Shown here in pieces: positions 6,752 through 14,461 of a stretch of DNA of 15,708 bases. Location: positions 1-15,708 of the forward strand of contig JAWRJF010000041.1 in the NCBI GenBank assembly GCA_040307645.1, in the 5' to 3' direction. This stretch comes from JAVXAG01 sp040307645. GTDB taxonomy: Bacteria; Bacillota; Clostridia; Peptostreptococcales; Anaerovoracaceae. The notes beneath the pieces were generated by a model. The model saw nothing but the letters and a program-made list of their open reading frames with translations, ran no database searches and was not told where the DNA came from. Within the stretch, counting starts at the first letter, position 1. Every line of letters begins with the position of its first letter. Both the position numbers and the translations under genes were made by a program.

Positions 6752-8035
6752 TTATCTGCCGTGAAGCTCTTTAAGTGCATTCATACACAAATCAATTGCA
6801 GGTTCAATTGCATCTTCATCGAAATCAAATTCTGCATTGTGCAAAGGTTGCGTCGTATCGCTTCCTATTCCAATGTAAGTTCCAATCCCTCCATTAGCTT
6901 GGACCTTACTCATCATAACTGCCGCATCATCACTACCGCCTACATTCCCTTCGAAATAAACAGTTTCAAACCAAGGTACATTTTTTGCCGCTCTCTCTAT
7001 GATTCTCATCATTTCATCATCACTTGCGCCTGCCGATACTTCTCCATAGTCGATGTACGAATAATTAATATCATATGCCCTGCAACTTCCTTCTAAAACA
7101 TCAAATACTCTTCGCCCTGCATATTCTGCTATAGCCGGAGTCTGTCCACGATACTCGATTCTCAACATTGCATTAGGTGCAATTGTATTTGCCGCAACTC
7201 CTGCGTGGATTTCACCTACATTAACTCTACAAAGTCCTTCTTCATGTGGTGCTATTGCGTGGAGATTAAGCGCTGCACTGCTTGCAGCCAAAAGTGCATT
7301 CTTTCCATCCTGTGAGGCGCCGCATGGATGAGCCGCTTTACCATGGAAATATACGTCAAGCTGTCTATCGCTTAGAAAATCTTTGCATCCACATGCTATT
7401 GTGTTTGATTTAAGAGGCCTATTATCTGCACTTAGTGCAAGATGCATAGATATGAAATTCATACAGTCATCTAAATGTCCTTTATCTACAATAGATTGTG
7501 CACCATAAAAAGTTTCCTCTGCAGGCTGAAAAATTAATTTTATCTTACCCTTAAACTGATTTTTATTTTCTATTAATTTTTCTGCAATTCCAAGACCCAT
7601 TGCCGTATGTCCGTCGTGACCACAGGCATGCACTGCATCTTTGTTGCATGATACATAACCTTCATCATATGGTCTGTAGCCCTCTGTTTTAGGCTCATCA
7701 TAAGGCAAACAGTCTATATCAAAACGAAATGCGGTTATCGGCCCTTCTAAACCTGTATCAAAAATAGCTATTACACCAGGAAGACCTTTTGTCGCTTCTA
7801 CAAACTCAGGATTCGCTCCCTGTTTAATGGCTCTTTCCATTTCCACCTTAATTTCAGATTCTGACAGTTTTTCCGGTTCGCCTATGCTTCCCTCATTGAC
7901 AACATCGGGACCCATTAGAACTTCATATCCCATTTCAGTTAATATCTCCGCTACTCTTGCACTTGTTCTATATTCATGCCATCCAATTTCCGGAAATTTA
8001 TGAAATTCTCTTCTATATTCAATGTATTTATTCAT
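6752..8035 (-). CDS. M20 family metallo-amidohydrolase, AbgA-like (p-aminobenzoyl-glutamate hydrolase type)
   Basis: A cytosolic zinc or manganese amidohydrolase of 427 residues. The order of motifs follows E. coli AbgA closely: RREFHKFPEIGWHEYRT (8-24), VVNEGS (45-50), SCN...HACGHDGHTA (129-145), KLIFQPAEE (166-174), MHLA with H198, LHAIAPHEEG (about 252-261), RVNVGEIHAG, and PLHNAEFDFDE with H399. C138, H140, the glutamate pair at 173-174, H198 and H399 are the expected metal or catalytic residues. AbgA, with AbgB, splits p-aminobenzoyl-glutamate, a folate breakdown product; no AbgB is visible here, so this one may act alone or on another aminoacyl amide. The ATG follows the regulator stop by four bases with AGGAGA upstream, so it belongs to the regulator operon. 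Confidence 0.9.
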   Translation of the reverse strand: MNKYIEYRREFHKFPEIGWHEYRTSARVAEILTEMGYEVLMGPDVVNEGSIGEPEKLSESEIKVEMERAIKQGANPEFVEATKGLPGVIAIFDTGLEGPITAFRFDIDCLPYDEPKTEGYRPYDEGYVSCNKDAVHACGHDGHTAMGLGIAEKLIENKNQFKGKIKLIFQPAEETFYGAQSIVDKGHLDDCMNFISMHLALSADNRPLKSNTIACGCKDFLSDRQLDVYFHGKAAHPCGASQDGKNALLAASSAALNLHAIAPHEEGLCRVNVGEIHAGVAANTIAPNAMLRIEYRGQTPAIAEYAGRRVFDVLEGSCRAYDINYSYIDYGEVSAGASDDEMMRIIERAAKNVPWFETVYFEGNVGGSDDAAVMMSKVQANGGIGTYIGIGSDTTQPLHNAEFDFDEDAIEPAIDLCMNALKELHGR

Positions 8036-8039
8036 CTAT

Positions 8040-9506
8040 TCATCTCCTAGTTTTGCTCTCATCAATTGCTTCGCCAAGCAATTTTATCCCTTTTTTTATA
8101 TTTTCATCACTGATGTTTGAAAAACATAATCTTATATGGCCATTTCCTGCATGTCCACCTGGATAAAATATGAATCCGGGCATAATTAATAATCCTTTTT
8201 TTTCAGCCTTTTGGAAAAGTTTTCTCTCATTAATTTCAGCATCCAATGTGCACCAAAGCAACAATCCGCCTTCTGGTTTATTATAATTTATTCCCTTATT
8301 TCTTATTTTATCAAGTTCACTACACAATAAATCTCTTTTTGCTTTATAGTAAACAGCTAGCTTTTCAACATGCTTTGAAAAGTATCCGCCCTCAATATAT
8401 TCGTTTAAAATAAACTGCCCCATATTGCTTACAATTGTCTCATCCACAACAATAAGTCTTCCTATCATTTCAACCACATCATACGGAGCAACTATATACC
8501 CCGTCTTTATGCTGTAAGGAAAAGTCAAAGTAAATGAGTCGATATATATAACTGATTTATAGCGATCCAAAGTATATAAACTTGGAAGCCTATTATCTGT
8601 ATATCTAAAATCTCTCTGGGAATCTTCTTCAATAATAGGCACGCCGTAATTTTGAGCAATTTCCAGCAAGCGATTTCTTTTGTCTAAAGACATGGTTATA
8701 CCAGTTGGATTGTGATAATTAGGCATCGTATAAATAAACTTAGGGTTATACTGTTTTATCAGTTTCTCCAGAAGTTCTACCTTCATTCCATCCTCTTCCA
8801 TAGGTACAGTAACAATATTCAAGTGCTTATTTCTAAATACACTTGCATTGTCTGGAACAATAGGTTCTTCCACAATCACACTATCCCCTTCTTCAAGGTA
8901 TAATGTCATTAAATAGTTCAACGCCTGGTTTGTTTCTGATACCAACTGGATATTTCGAGGATTGACATACATATTTTCCTTCGAAAGTATATTACATATA
9001 TTCTCGCGGGTTCGGCCACCTTCATCCCTCGACAAAGTATGTAAAACACTACCCATCTTGCCGGAAAACATAGAGCTTACGATCTCTTTCATACCATCTG
9101 TTGGTATCATATCAAAGTCCATGGTTATTCCACCAAGTGAAATATAATTTTTATCTGCAGAATCGCTAAAGATGTCTAAAAATAGCTTTTCCTTATTGTT
9201 AAAATTATATTTCATCATTTTTTCTAGCGGGAAAAAACGTTTGTTGAAAGAATCCTCATTTGCAAAGCTTTTAACAAAATAACCTTTTGGTTTTTCTCTA
9301 GAAGCAGTTACCAGGCCATCAGCAATAAGTTCGCAATATGCTTTGACTACAGTATTTCTATGGACCTGAAGTTCTTCTGCCAGTTTTCGTTCAGGTGGAA
9401 GCTTATATCCTTCAGTTAATTCTCTGTTTACGATTAATTTCTTAATAGACTTCTTTATTTGTAAATATATGGGTGTCTCACTATTTCGGTTTATTTGGAT
9501 ATTCAT
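8040..9506 (-). CDS. MocR-type transcriptional regulator (GntR HTH plus aminotransferase-like domain), PLP lysine absent
   Basis: A DNA-binding regulator of 488 residues. Residues 10-80 are a GntR winged helix (PIYLQIKKSI, LPPERKLAEEL, HRNTVVKAY, GLV...GYFV). Residues 115-485 are an aminotransferase class I fold with PNYHNPTG (262-269), EEDSQRDFRY (293-302) and HIRLCFS (457-463). In relatives the segment at 323-337 reads roughly GSFSKTLxPGLRxGY with the PLP-binding lysine. Here it reads DSFTLTFPYSIKTGY, putting leucine (L327, codon 8526-8528) at the lysine position and lysine at the usual arginine. The tyrosine of the usual EDDY motif is serine. It therefore may bind PLP or another ligand only noncovalently. 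The start ATG at 9504-9506 has only a weak ribosome site (AGGGGA, rather distant). It probably controls the flanking MFS and amidohydrolase genes. Confidence 0.92.
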   Translation of the reverse strand: MNIQINRNSETPIYLQIKKSIKKLIVNRELTEGYKLPPERKLAEELQVHRNTVVKAYCELIADGLVTASREKPKGYFVKSFANEDSFNKRFFPLEKMMKYNFNNKEKLFLDIFSDSADKNYISLGGITMDFDMIPTDGMKEIVSSMFSGKMGSVLHTLSRDEGGRTRENICNILSKENMYVNPRNIQLVSETNQALNYLMTLYLEEGDSVIVEEPIVPDNASVFRNKHLNIVTVPMEEDGMKVELLEKLIKQYNPKFIYTMPNYHNPTGITMSLDKRNRLLEIAQNYGVPIIEEDSQRDFRYTDNRLPSLYTLDRYKSVIYIDSFTLTFPYSIKTGYIVAPYDVVEMIGRLIVVDETIVSNMGQFILNEYIEGGYFSKHVEKLAVYYKAKRDLLCSELDKIRNKGINYNKPEGGLLLWCTLDAEINERKLFQKAEKKGLLIMPGFIFYPGGHAGNGHIRLCFSNISDENIKKGIKLLGEAIDESKTRR

Positions 9507-9532
9507 GTTTATTTAATCCCCTATGCAAAGAT

Positions 9533-9558
9533 GTCCGCAAGGCATATGCCCGACGGAC
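9533..9558. promoter_or_regulatory. Symmetric 26-bp palindrome upstream of the MocR regulator
   Basis: The layout is GTCCG, three bases, the self-complementary GGCATATGCC, three bases, CGGAC. Every paired position is complementary and the two spacers are equal in length. It lies in the 61-base gap between the MFS stop and the regulator start and has no T-run on either side, which argues for an operator rather than a terminator. It may be the autoregulatory site of the MocR protein. As RNA it could also fold and slow transcription between the two genes. Confidence 0.55.
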
Positions 9559-9567
9559 TCAAATTTG

Positions 9568-10827
9568 TTATTTTTCTTTTTTAGGATAACATGTCTTTAA
9601 TAGTAAAGCAAATATCACCATCATTAATCCACCGAATGCCATAAGCATGTATATATATTTGTAAGCTGAAACTTCTCCGAATTTATCTATCCATCCACCG
9701 CAAACATTGTATAGCCATATATCAGCGGAATATCCTATAGCAGATGCAATCCCAAGTATTGTTCCTGTATATTTTAGTGGGATTTTAGCTTCTGAAACAG
9801 GGGTATATAAAAGTGGTGATGTCATTCCTGAGAAAACAACTATCAAACAAGTTATAATCATAAATGGTATAGCAAGTGATTCCTTGCCTGGGATAAAGGC
9901 TAAGACAGTGGAAAGTACCATTGCACCTGCGCCGCCTATTATAGCAACTGGTGTAGACCTTCCTATTTTGTCTCTAATAGTCCCCCCTAACGGACCGGAA
10001 AACATTTTTATTCCTGTTCTTGCCGTCATTGTAAATGCTGTAGCAAAAGTAACTGAAATTCCAAAAGACGCAGACAAGTGTGGGTTAACATAAGGAATGA
10101 TACATCTAATTAGATAATATCCAAGTGTAAACATGCCCAAATAATATGTTACCGGCATTTTAAGTACGTCTTTTACTAATGCTAAAGTAATTTTATCATT
10201 TTCATCTTCTTTAACCTTTGAAGGGTCAAAAGGTACAATAAACATAACTAGTAATCCTATAATAACAGCAATTACAGCATAAATTACTATTGCGCCTCTA
10301 AAACCTACACCTGTTGAGCTTAATACTGTGTTCATCAGTGCAAGGACACCATAAGTCATAATAATTGTATAAATTCCATATGCAGTATCTGCCGCTCCAT
10401 ATAATTTTCCCTGTTCTTCGTCATCACCTAATGCTCTAATTAGTTTAAGGTGCGCCGACCAATGAAGACCTGCTGACGTGAAACCCATTACTAGATATAA
10501 AAACATTAAAAGTTCATAAGAGTGAACCATTGCAATTATTATTGCAACCGCTGCAGTTGAACAGCATGATATAATTACTAGTTTTTTAGGATTAAACTTA
10601 TCTGCTATCCATCCGCCAACAAAATATCCCGGGGTAGCTGTTAATCCAAAGAAAGTAATTACTGTTCCAAGTTGTCCGTCAGTAAGGTTGTACGCCTCCA
10701 AAAATTGACTGTAAAAATCCGTTGCTAAATAAGGAATCAGATATACAATCCATGAAAATGTCAGTATAAATACACTGGCATACTTTATGAAGGTTCCATT
10801 GCCTTTACCGTTTAGAGTATTATTCAT
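9568..10827 (-). CDS. MFS-family membrane transporter
   Basis: A twelve-helix major facilitator of 419 residues. The loop after the second helix, GYFVGGWIADKFNPKKL (about 67-83), is the MFS signature (G...D.......), and a related loop GGTIRDKIGRSTP occurs in the second half (about 278-290). It should move a small organic solute with protons or another ion. The ATG (10825-10827) has GGAGGAAGG upstream. It is the first gene of a minus-strand run: MFS, regulator and AbgA-like amidohydrolase, with gaps of 61 and four bases. That context suggests uptake or export of the amidohydrolase substrate or product. Nothing in the sequence fixes the substrate. Confidence 0.9.
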   Translation of the reverse strand: MNNTLNGKGNGTFIKYASVFILTFSWIVYLIPYLATDFYSQFLEAYNLTDGQLGTVITFFGLTATPGYFVGGWIADKFNPKKLVIISCCSTAAVAIIIAMVHSYELLMFLYLVMGFTSAGLHWSAHLKLIRALGDDEEQGKLYGAADTAYGIYTIIMTYGVLALMNTVLSSTGVGFRGAIVIYAVIAVIIGLLVMFIVPFDPSKVKEDENDKITLALVKDVLKMPVTYYLGMFTLGYYLIRCIIPYVNPHLSASFGISVTFATAFTMTARTGIKMFSGPLGGTIRDKIGRSTPVAIIGGAGAMVLSTVLAFIPGKESLAIPFMIITCLIVVFSGMTSPLLYTPVSEAKIPLKYTGTILGIASAIGYSADIWLYNVCGGWIDKFGEVSAYKYIYMLMAFGGLMMVIFALLLKTCYPKKEK

Positions 10828-11137
10828 TGTCCTTCCTCCAATTCATTAATAGAAATTTGATTTGTGTAAAAATTGTAACAATAAACAGAGGGTTCCAAAA
10901 GTGCCAAATTTTAAAAAAGCAATAGGCCAAAACTCTAATGATGATTTTAAAAAATAAAATACTTAGAATGCTATAAAGATCATGTATATATGCTTGTAAG
11001 TATTCCACTTAAATATAAAGAGTGAATAAAACGTAGTAAGGTGCGGGAAAGGCCCTTATAGAGGTATACACAAACTATACAATCCAGCTCTTGTGAAATT
11101 CAAATCGAAGAAAAACGCCCTGTTTCGATATGTAAAC
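10828..11137. other. Gene-free A/T-rich stretch upstream of the MFS gene
   Basis: No supportable gene was found on either strand. No convincing promoter for the MFS gene is visible; weak candidates such as TTGGCA or TTGTTA lack a good partner -10 box. A small inverted repeat (GTATA 11064-11068 with TATAC 11076-11080) is present. The part above about 11040 may be leftover IS200 end sequence next to the transposase fragment, but no ends could be defined. Confidence 0.4.
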
Positions 11138-11215
11138 TTATCCTTCAATTATCTTCACGCCTTTCCTCTCGCATAAGGTGCTTAAAATATCCCTGATATC
11201 GGTTTTCCTTATACA
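11138..11215 (-). pseudogene. Fragment of an IS200-type (Y1 HUH) transposase gene
   Basis: In one minus-strand frame the sequence encodes IRDILSTLCERKGVKIIEG and then a stop. This matches the helix before the HUH motif in IS200/IS605-family TnpA proteins (pattern I..ILR.LCE.KGV.IIE...DHIHM). The following DHxH part and the catalytic tyrosine region are missing, and the beginning of the protein is also missing. A terminator lies at its upstream edge. It is an inactive scar of an old insertion. The match is short and from memory, so confidence is moderate. Confidence 0.55.
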
Positions 11216-11249
11216 AAAAAGAGATGTCATCCTGACGTATAACATCTCT
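11214..11249 (-). terminator. Intrinsic terminator following the small ORF region
   Basis: On the minus strand AGAGATGT (11242-11249) pairs with ACATCTCT (11220-11227) and six T follow (11214-11219 region). It overlaps the stop codon of a 46-codon ORF, and it would end the transcript of the three secreted or membrane protein genes upstream. IS200 elements also often carry a terminator near their left end, which is an alternative origin. Confidence 0.75.
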
Positions 11250-11388
11250 AAAAAATTCTTTTTTCTGTTTTTTCCAAGCCTTCCAGTGTTTCGAAGCACC
11301 AGTGATACGCTTGGAGAAATTCCACCCGTTGAAAAGACTGGTTTTTTTCTGGGATTGTTACATATTTGTTACATGACAAGATCAACAT
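11248..11388 (-). CDS. Small ORF of unknown function, 46 residues, possibly a gene tail
   Basis: Runs from ATG at 11386-11388 to TAG at 11248-11250, directly at a terminator hairpin. The peptide begins MLILSCNKYV and ends EKTEKRIF and is not recognised. A second short frame (11399-11479, MHGCTFISMKE, 26 residues) ends just upstream in another frame, so both may be parts of one frameshifted gene. No strong ribosome site is seen. The inverted repeat CCAAGC/GCTTGG (about 11275-11314) with an inner CCAGTG/CACCAG lies inside it, so structure rather than coding could explain the sequence. Confidence 0.3.
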   Translation of the reverse strand: MLILSCNKYVTIPEKNQSFQRVEFLQAYHWCFETLEGLEKTEKRIF

Positions 11389-11492
11389 TGTACCATTCTC
11401 AACGAACCCACTGTTTTAGTAAATATCTCCTAGATTTACAAAAGCCTTCTTTCATACTAATAAAAGTGCAACCGTGCATATTTTCATCTTCT

Positions 11493-12071
11493 CTATTCTA
11501 GAATATACCCAGAATAATATCGGCTCTTTAAATACGCTTTACCAAAACTATAATAGGCATCTGAACATTTATAAATTGGAATTATCTCATCCCCCTTCTG
11601 CCAGAAATAACATATAGTATCTCCTTTAAAGAGGCCTCCTTTGTCTACCGTATAATAAATCCGGCCAACCGTTTCATTTTCCTCATTAAGCAGAAGAAGT
11701 CCTTCTTCAGGGTCATTCTTACACAAATACCATACGGTTTCATTTACTGACTCTTGTGTAGGATATTTAATATAATAAGAGTTAAATCCTCTTATCATTT
11801 TATTTTCAGGATTCCTCTTCATAATGTTTTTTTCGTCATAACCAACATTTTCATCATGAAAGCAAATATTTATTTCCGTATCATTTCTTCCATTCATTGT
11901 GCTGATGTTATTTTCTTCGGTATCGTAACATCCATTGTAGATAAATTCAAGGCTATTCAACTCATTTCTAAGTTTTCTTTGCTCGTTTTCCCTTATAAAA
12001 AACAATGCTACTAATGCACATAAAATTATCATTATTATCGCTATTAACACTTTTATCTTTCGAGAATGCAT
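11493..12071 (-). CDS. Membrane-anchored hypothetical protein
   Basis: No family recognised. It has 192 residues: a short basic N-terminus (MHSRKIK), one hydrophobic segment at about 8-26 (VLIAIIMIILCALVALFFI), then an outward soluble domain rich in N, E and Y with four cysteines (C48, C70, C116 and two near 153-168 by rough count). The pattern is that of a single-helix, extracytoplasmic protein. Its ATG is two bases after the stop of the 395-residue secreted protein gene, with AAGAAGG upstream, so the two are co-transcribed. Together with the two upstream genes it forms a secreted/envelope run opposite an ECF sigma factor. Confidence 0.75.
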   Translation of the reverse strand: MHSRKIKVLIAIIMIILCALVALFFIRENEQRKLRNELNSLEFIYNGCYDTEENNISTMNGRNDTEINICFHDENVGYDEKNIMKRNPENKMIRGFNSYYIKYPTQESVNETVWYLCKNDPEEGLLLLNEENETVGRIYYTVDKGGLFKGDTICYFWQKGDEIIPIYKCSDAYYSFGKAYLKSRYYSGYILE

Positions 12072-12073
12072 TC

Positions 12074-13261
12074 TTATGTCACCTTCTTCAATCTATAGTC
12101 ACTTCCAGTTTTCTTAACACTAGAAATCCAATTATCAACTACTACCCATTTTTCTGTAACTGTTGTAGTTTTTCCATTGTCTGTTATTTTAGTTGTTCGA
12201 TATAAATTACTTTTTGCTTTCTCAGTTATTTTCAATGTATATTTTGCTTGAACCTTTCTTCTTACGGTACTTGCTGGAAAATCTATTATTACGCACTCTC
12301 CAGAAGTAGATGTTGTAATTTTACCAACTTTAAAAGTCGTAGTCAAATATCTAGTTGTAAACGCAGATGTAACCTCAATCGATTCACTGCTACCCGATCC
12401 ACTCCACCATCCAACAGATCCACCAGATGCAAAAGAGTAACCATCTTCCAATTGACTGCAATATACCCAAGGTGTCTCAACCTTATGAGTTTTCGTCTCA
12501 GTCTTTGTATCCACAATTGTCGTTGGGTCTGCTAGAATTGGAAACGGTGTTGATTGATTAAACATTATTTTCTGAATAAGAGTGCTTCCCTCAATTCTAT
12601 ACACAGTTTCTAATGCATTTCCAGCTGCGTCGATCGCCCATGGACTATCAATTACAGCAACTGCATATCCGTCCTCATTGATAATTCCAACTGCATCGTC
12701 AGCAATATCAGAGACTCCTAATTCTTTGCCCACAATTAAGCTCCAACCCTCTGGCAAATTATAATTAAAAGAATATTCTTTTGGAGCATCTGCATCAGGA
12801 ATCGATATCATTGTACGTACAGAATTTCGCTGTTCAACAGTAGACCTTTCTTCCTCGATAGTTTGTACAAGAACACCGATGTCATTTTCATTTGTGTATA
12901 CCACATAACCTTCGTTTGAAACGACTCCCTCACCAACACTAGTCTCCTCAGGGAATGTCATTTCAATTGTATCAGACCCAGAAGATAAAATCAAAGCTTC
13001 TTCCCCATGCTTTGGAATTCGGACTTCGAAATTTTCGGTTTCGGGAACAAAATGGGATGTTGTTTCATTTACAGCTGAAACCATATCCTTATTCCCTACA
13101 ACCTCTTGTGCCTGACGTGCTAGTTCGCTCACTTGGTTAGCCTCTTCCTCTTGTCTTTCAGCAGCAGCTACTGGAGTTGTGCCTAATAAAAGAAAAACAA
13201 TTAGACTTTTAGCAATTAGACTTTTTCTTTGATTTCTCATTTTTTCTTTGTCAATTAACAT
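12074..13261 (-). CDS. Secreted protein of unknown function with a Gram-positive 'ADP-T' beta module
   Basis: A 395-residue protein with a Sec signal peptide: basic KRK-rich start, hydrophobic LIVFLLLGT, cleavage likely after AAA near residue 34. The ATG at 13259-13261 is chosen over an upstream in-frame ATG at 13300 because AAAGGAGA lies directly before it. Residues 75-247 are beta-rich; IDSPWAIDAAGNALETVY (205-221) followed by YRIEGSTLIQ and PFPILADPT (239-247) recalls a module seen in many secreted proteins of Gram-positives, where ADP-T ends it. The last 140 residues are rich in T, S and K, with WWSGSGSS near 285. No catalytic motif or cell-wall anchor is seen. It lies between two other exported proteins in one transcription unit. 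Confidence 0.82.
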   Translation of the reverse strand: MLIDKEKMRNQRKSLIAKSLIVFLLLGTTPVAAAERQEEEANQVSELARQAQEVVGNKDMVSAVNETTSHFVPETENFEVRIPKHGEEALILSSGSDTIEMTFPEETSVGEGVVSNEGYVVYTNENDIGVLVQTIEEERSTVEQRNSVRTMISIPDADAPKEYSFNYNLPEGWSLIVGKELGVSDIADDAVGIINEDGYAVAVIDSPWAIDAAGNALETVYRIEGSTLIQKIMFNQSTPFPILADPTTIVDTKTETKTHKVETPWVYCSQLEDGYSFASGGSVGWWSGSGSSESIEVTSAFTTRYLTTTFKVGKITTSTSGECVIIDFPASTVRRKVQAKYTLKITEKAKSNLYRTTKITDNGKTTTVTEKWVVVDNWISSVKKTGSDYRLKKVT

Positions 13262-13347
13262 ACTGAATCTCCTTTCTAAATATAAGTGCATTAAATTCAA
13301 TTGCGACTTATTTAATAATTCGTTGCCTTTAGTGACTAGTGCCGTTT

Positions 13348-13764
13348 TTAATAACTTATTGTAGTACTATACTTTGTCACAGTCTCCTTATCACTACCAA
13401 CATAGGCCACGCAAACTGCCTTAGCTCTATATTTATACCCTTTTGTCACTGTATTTGTCTTCGATAGTTGTCTAGCTACTGTGTCTCCAGAAGAAGTCCA
13501 ATCATCGACATTTACCCAGCTTCCATTTTTATACTGTTGCAAATATAGATGAATAGATGTTTTTGTTGTCTTACCAGCTCTTCCGATTATCTTCCCCGTT
13601 ACTTCTACGGAATTTCCTGAAAGGGAAATAAACGCTGATACCGTTGAGTAGTTCTCTGCCATCGTTTCAATATCTGTTACTGACGTAACTGCACCGAACA
13701 CAACTGAAGAAGTAAGCAACATAATAAGACATACACTTATCACTAATGTTTTAAATTTTCTCAT
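13348..13764 (-). CDS. Small secreted protein of unknown function
   Basis: A 138-residue protein with a clear signal peptide (MRKFK, then VISVCLIMLLTSSVVFGA, cleavage near residue 25). The mature part of about 113 residues has alternating hydrophobic and polar residues, suggesting a beta sandwich: VSAFISLSGNSVEVTGKIIG, HLYLQQYKNGSWVNVDDW, YKYRAKAVCVAYV. It resembles small secreted clostridial proteins of the DUF6147 kind, but that name is tentative. The ATG has GAGGGGGGTG upstream. It is the first gene of the minus-strand run, separated from the next by 86 bases without a terminator, and it starts 154 bases from the divergent sigma factor gene. Confidence 0.8.
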   Translation of the reverse strand: MRKFKTLVISVCLIMLLTSSVVFGAVTSVTDIETMAENYSTVSAFISLSGNSVEVTGKIIGRAGKTTKTSIHLYLQQYKNGSWVNVDDWTSSGDTVARQLSKTNTVTKGYKYRAKAVCVAYVGSDKETVTKYSTTISY

Positions 13765-13918
13765 AGTTTCACACCCCCCTCAAAAATATTTTCAGACATA
13801 ATAACTTCACTTTTTATCATTTCGGGACAAGCAAAATAAAAATTTTTTCTGTTGTTTTTCTGTTTCTTTCTATTTTAAAGTTCGATATAATATGTTTATA
13901 AACTAAAGGGGTACAAAC
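13765..13918. promoter_or_regulatory. Divergent promoter region between the secreted-protein run and the ECF sigma gene
   Basis: On the plus strand TATAAT at 13886-13891 lies 27 bases before the sigma ATG, with a poor -35 (TTTCTT at 13863-13868) and a good ribosome site (AAAGGGG). On the minus strand no housekeeping promoter stands out; the stretch CCCGAAATGATAAAAAGTG followed by TTATTATGTCTG could hold an ECF-type promoter (GAAA-like -35, GTC-like -10), but this is only suggestive. Operator-like repeats were not found. Confidence 0.4.
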
Positions 13919-14461
13919 ATGCTTAATTTATACTTAACACTTATTGATTCAGATGAAGAAAAAATCAGGTTTACTAAGCTGTACGAACAGTATCGTCACC
14001 TGATGTTTTATATTGCGCAAGATATTCTAAAAGATGAGCATCTGGCAGAAGATGCCGTTCAAGAAGCATTCCTACGAATAGCAAAAAATTTTCAAAAGGT
14101 TGGAGAAATTTCTTGTCCCGAAACAAGGAACTTCACAGTTATTATTACTAGAAATGTCGCAATCACTATGGTAAATCATCAACGCGATGATTTAGATATG
14201 GATTCCTATAGAGAAAAAGCTTCTTCAGAATTTACCGAAGACGTATTCAAATGCGTATCTAATAAAATACTGATGGATTGTATATTGAAGCTTCCTGAAA
14301 CCTATCGAGATTCACTTTACCTTTACCATCTCTATGGGTACTCTTTTAACGAAATCTCTAATCTACTGTCTATTTCAGTTGAAACCGCAAAGAAAAGAGC
14401 ACAACGTGCCAGACATATGCTAAGAGAGCTTCTGGAAAAGGAGGGATATTATCATGAATAA
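13919..14461 (+). CDS. ECF-type RNA polymerase sigma factor
   Basis: A sigma-70 family group IV factor of 180 residues. Region 2 spans about 17-90, with YRHLMFYIAQDILKDEHLAEDAVQEAFLRI (residues 25-54) as its core polymerase-binding and -10 recognition part. Region 4 spans about 115-172, with LPETYRDSLYLYHLYGYSFNEISNLLSIS (helix-turn-helix) and ETAKKRAQRARHMLRELL. No region 1 or 3 is present, as normal for ECF factors. The start has AAAGGGG seven bases upstream. The stop overlaps the next gene by eight bases, the usual coupling of a sigma factor to its anti-sigma. Likely controls the divergent secreted-protein genes and possibly itself. Confidence 0.93.
   Translation: MLNLYLTLIDSDEEKIRFTKLYEQYRHLMFYIAQDILKDEHLAEDAVQEAFLRIAKNFQKVGEISCPETRNFTVIITRNVAITMVNHQRDDLDMDSYREKASSEFTEDVFKCVSNKILMDCILKLPETYRDSLYLYHLYGYSFNEISNLLSISVETAKKRAQRARHMLRELLEKEGYYHE

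Noticed and set aside
6713..7096. Plus-strand frame of 127 codons
   Set aside because: It is the antisense of the well-supported M20 hydrolase gene and shows no domain or start signal.
10861..10920. TTTGGCACTTTTGGAAC upstream of the MFS gene as a sigma-54 promoter
   Set aside because: The required GC of the -12 element is not at the right distance from the GG of the -24 element.
5041..11249. Similar AGAGATGT...ACATCTCT hairpins at 5050-5077 and 11220-11249 as a dispersed repeat family
   Set aside because: Only the eight-base arms agree; loops and flanks differ, so two independent terminators are the simpler explanation.
11275..11314. TTCGAA loop with flanking stems, at first sight a tRNA T-arm
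   Set aside because: No acceptor, D or anticodon arms and no fitting 3' end could be built around it on either strand.
11178..11501. Open plus-strand frame of 107 codons
   Set aside because: It has no ribosome site, has low-complexity F/S/L-rich translation, and covers a terminator and a transposase fragment on the other strand; it is a chance frame.
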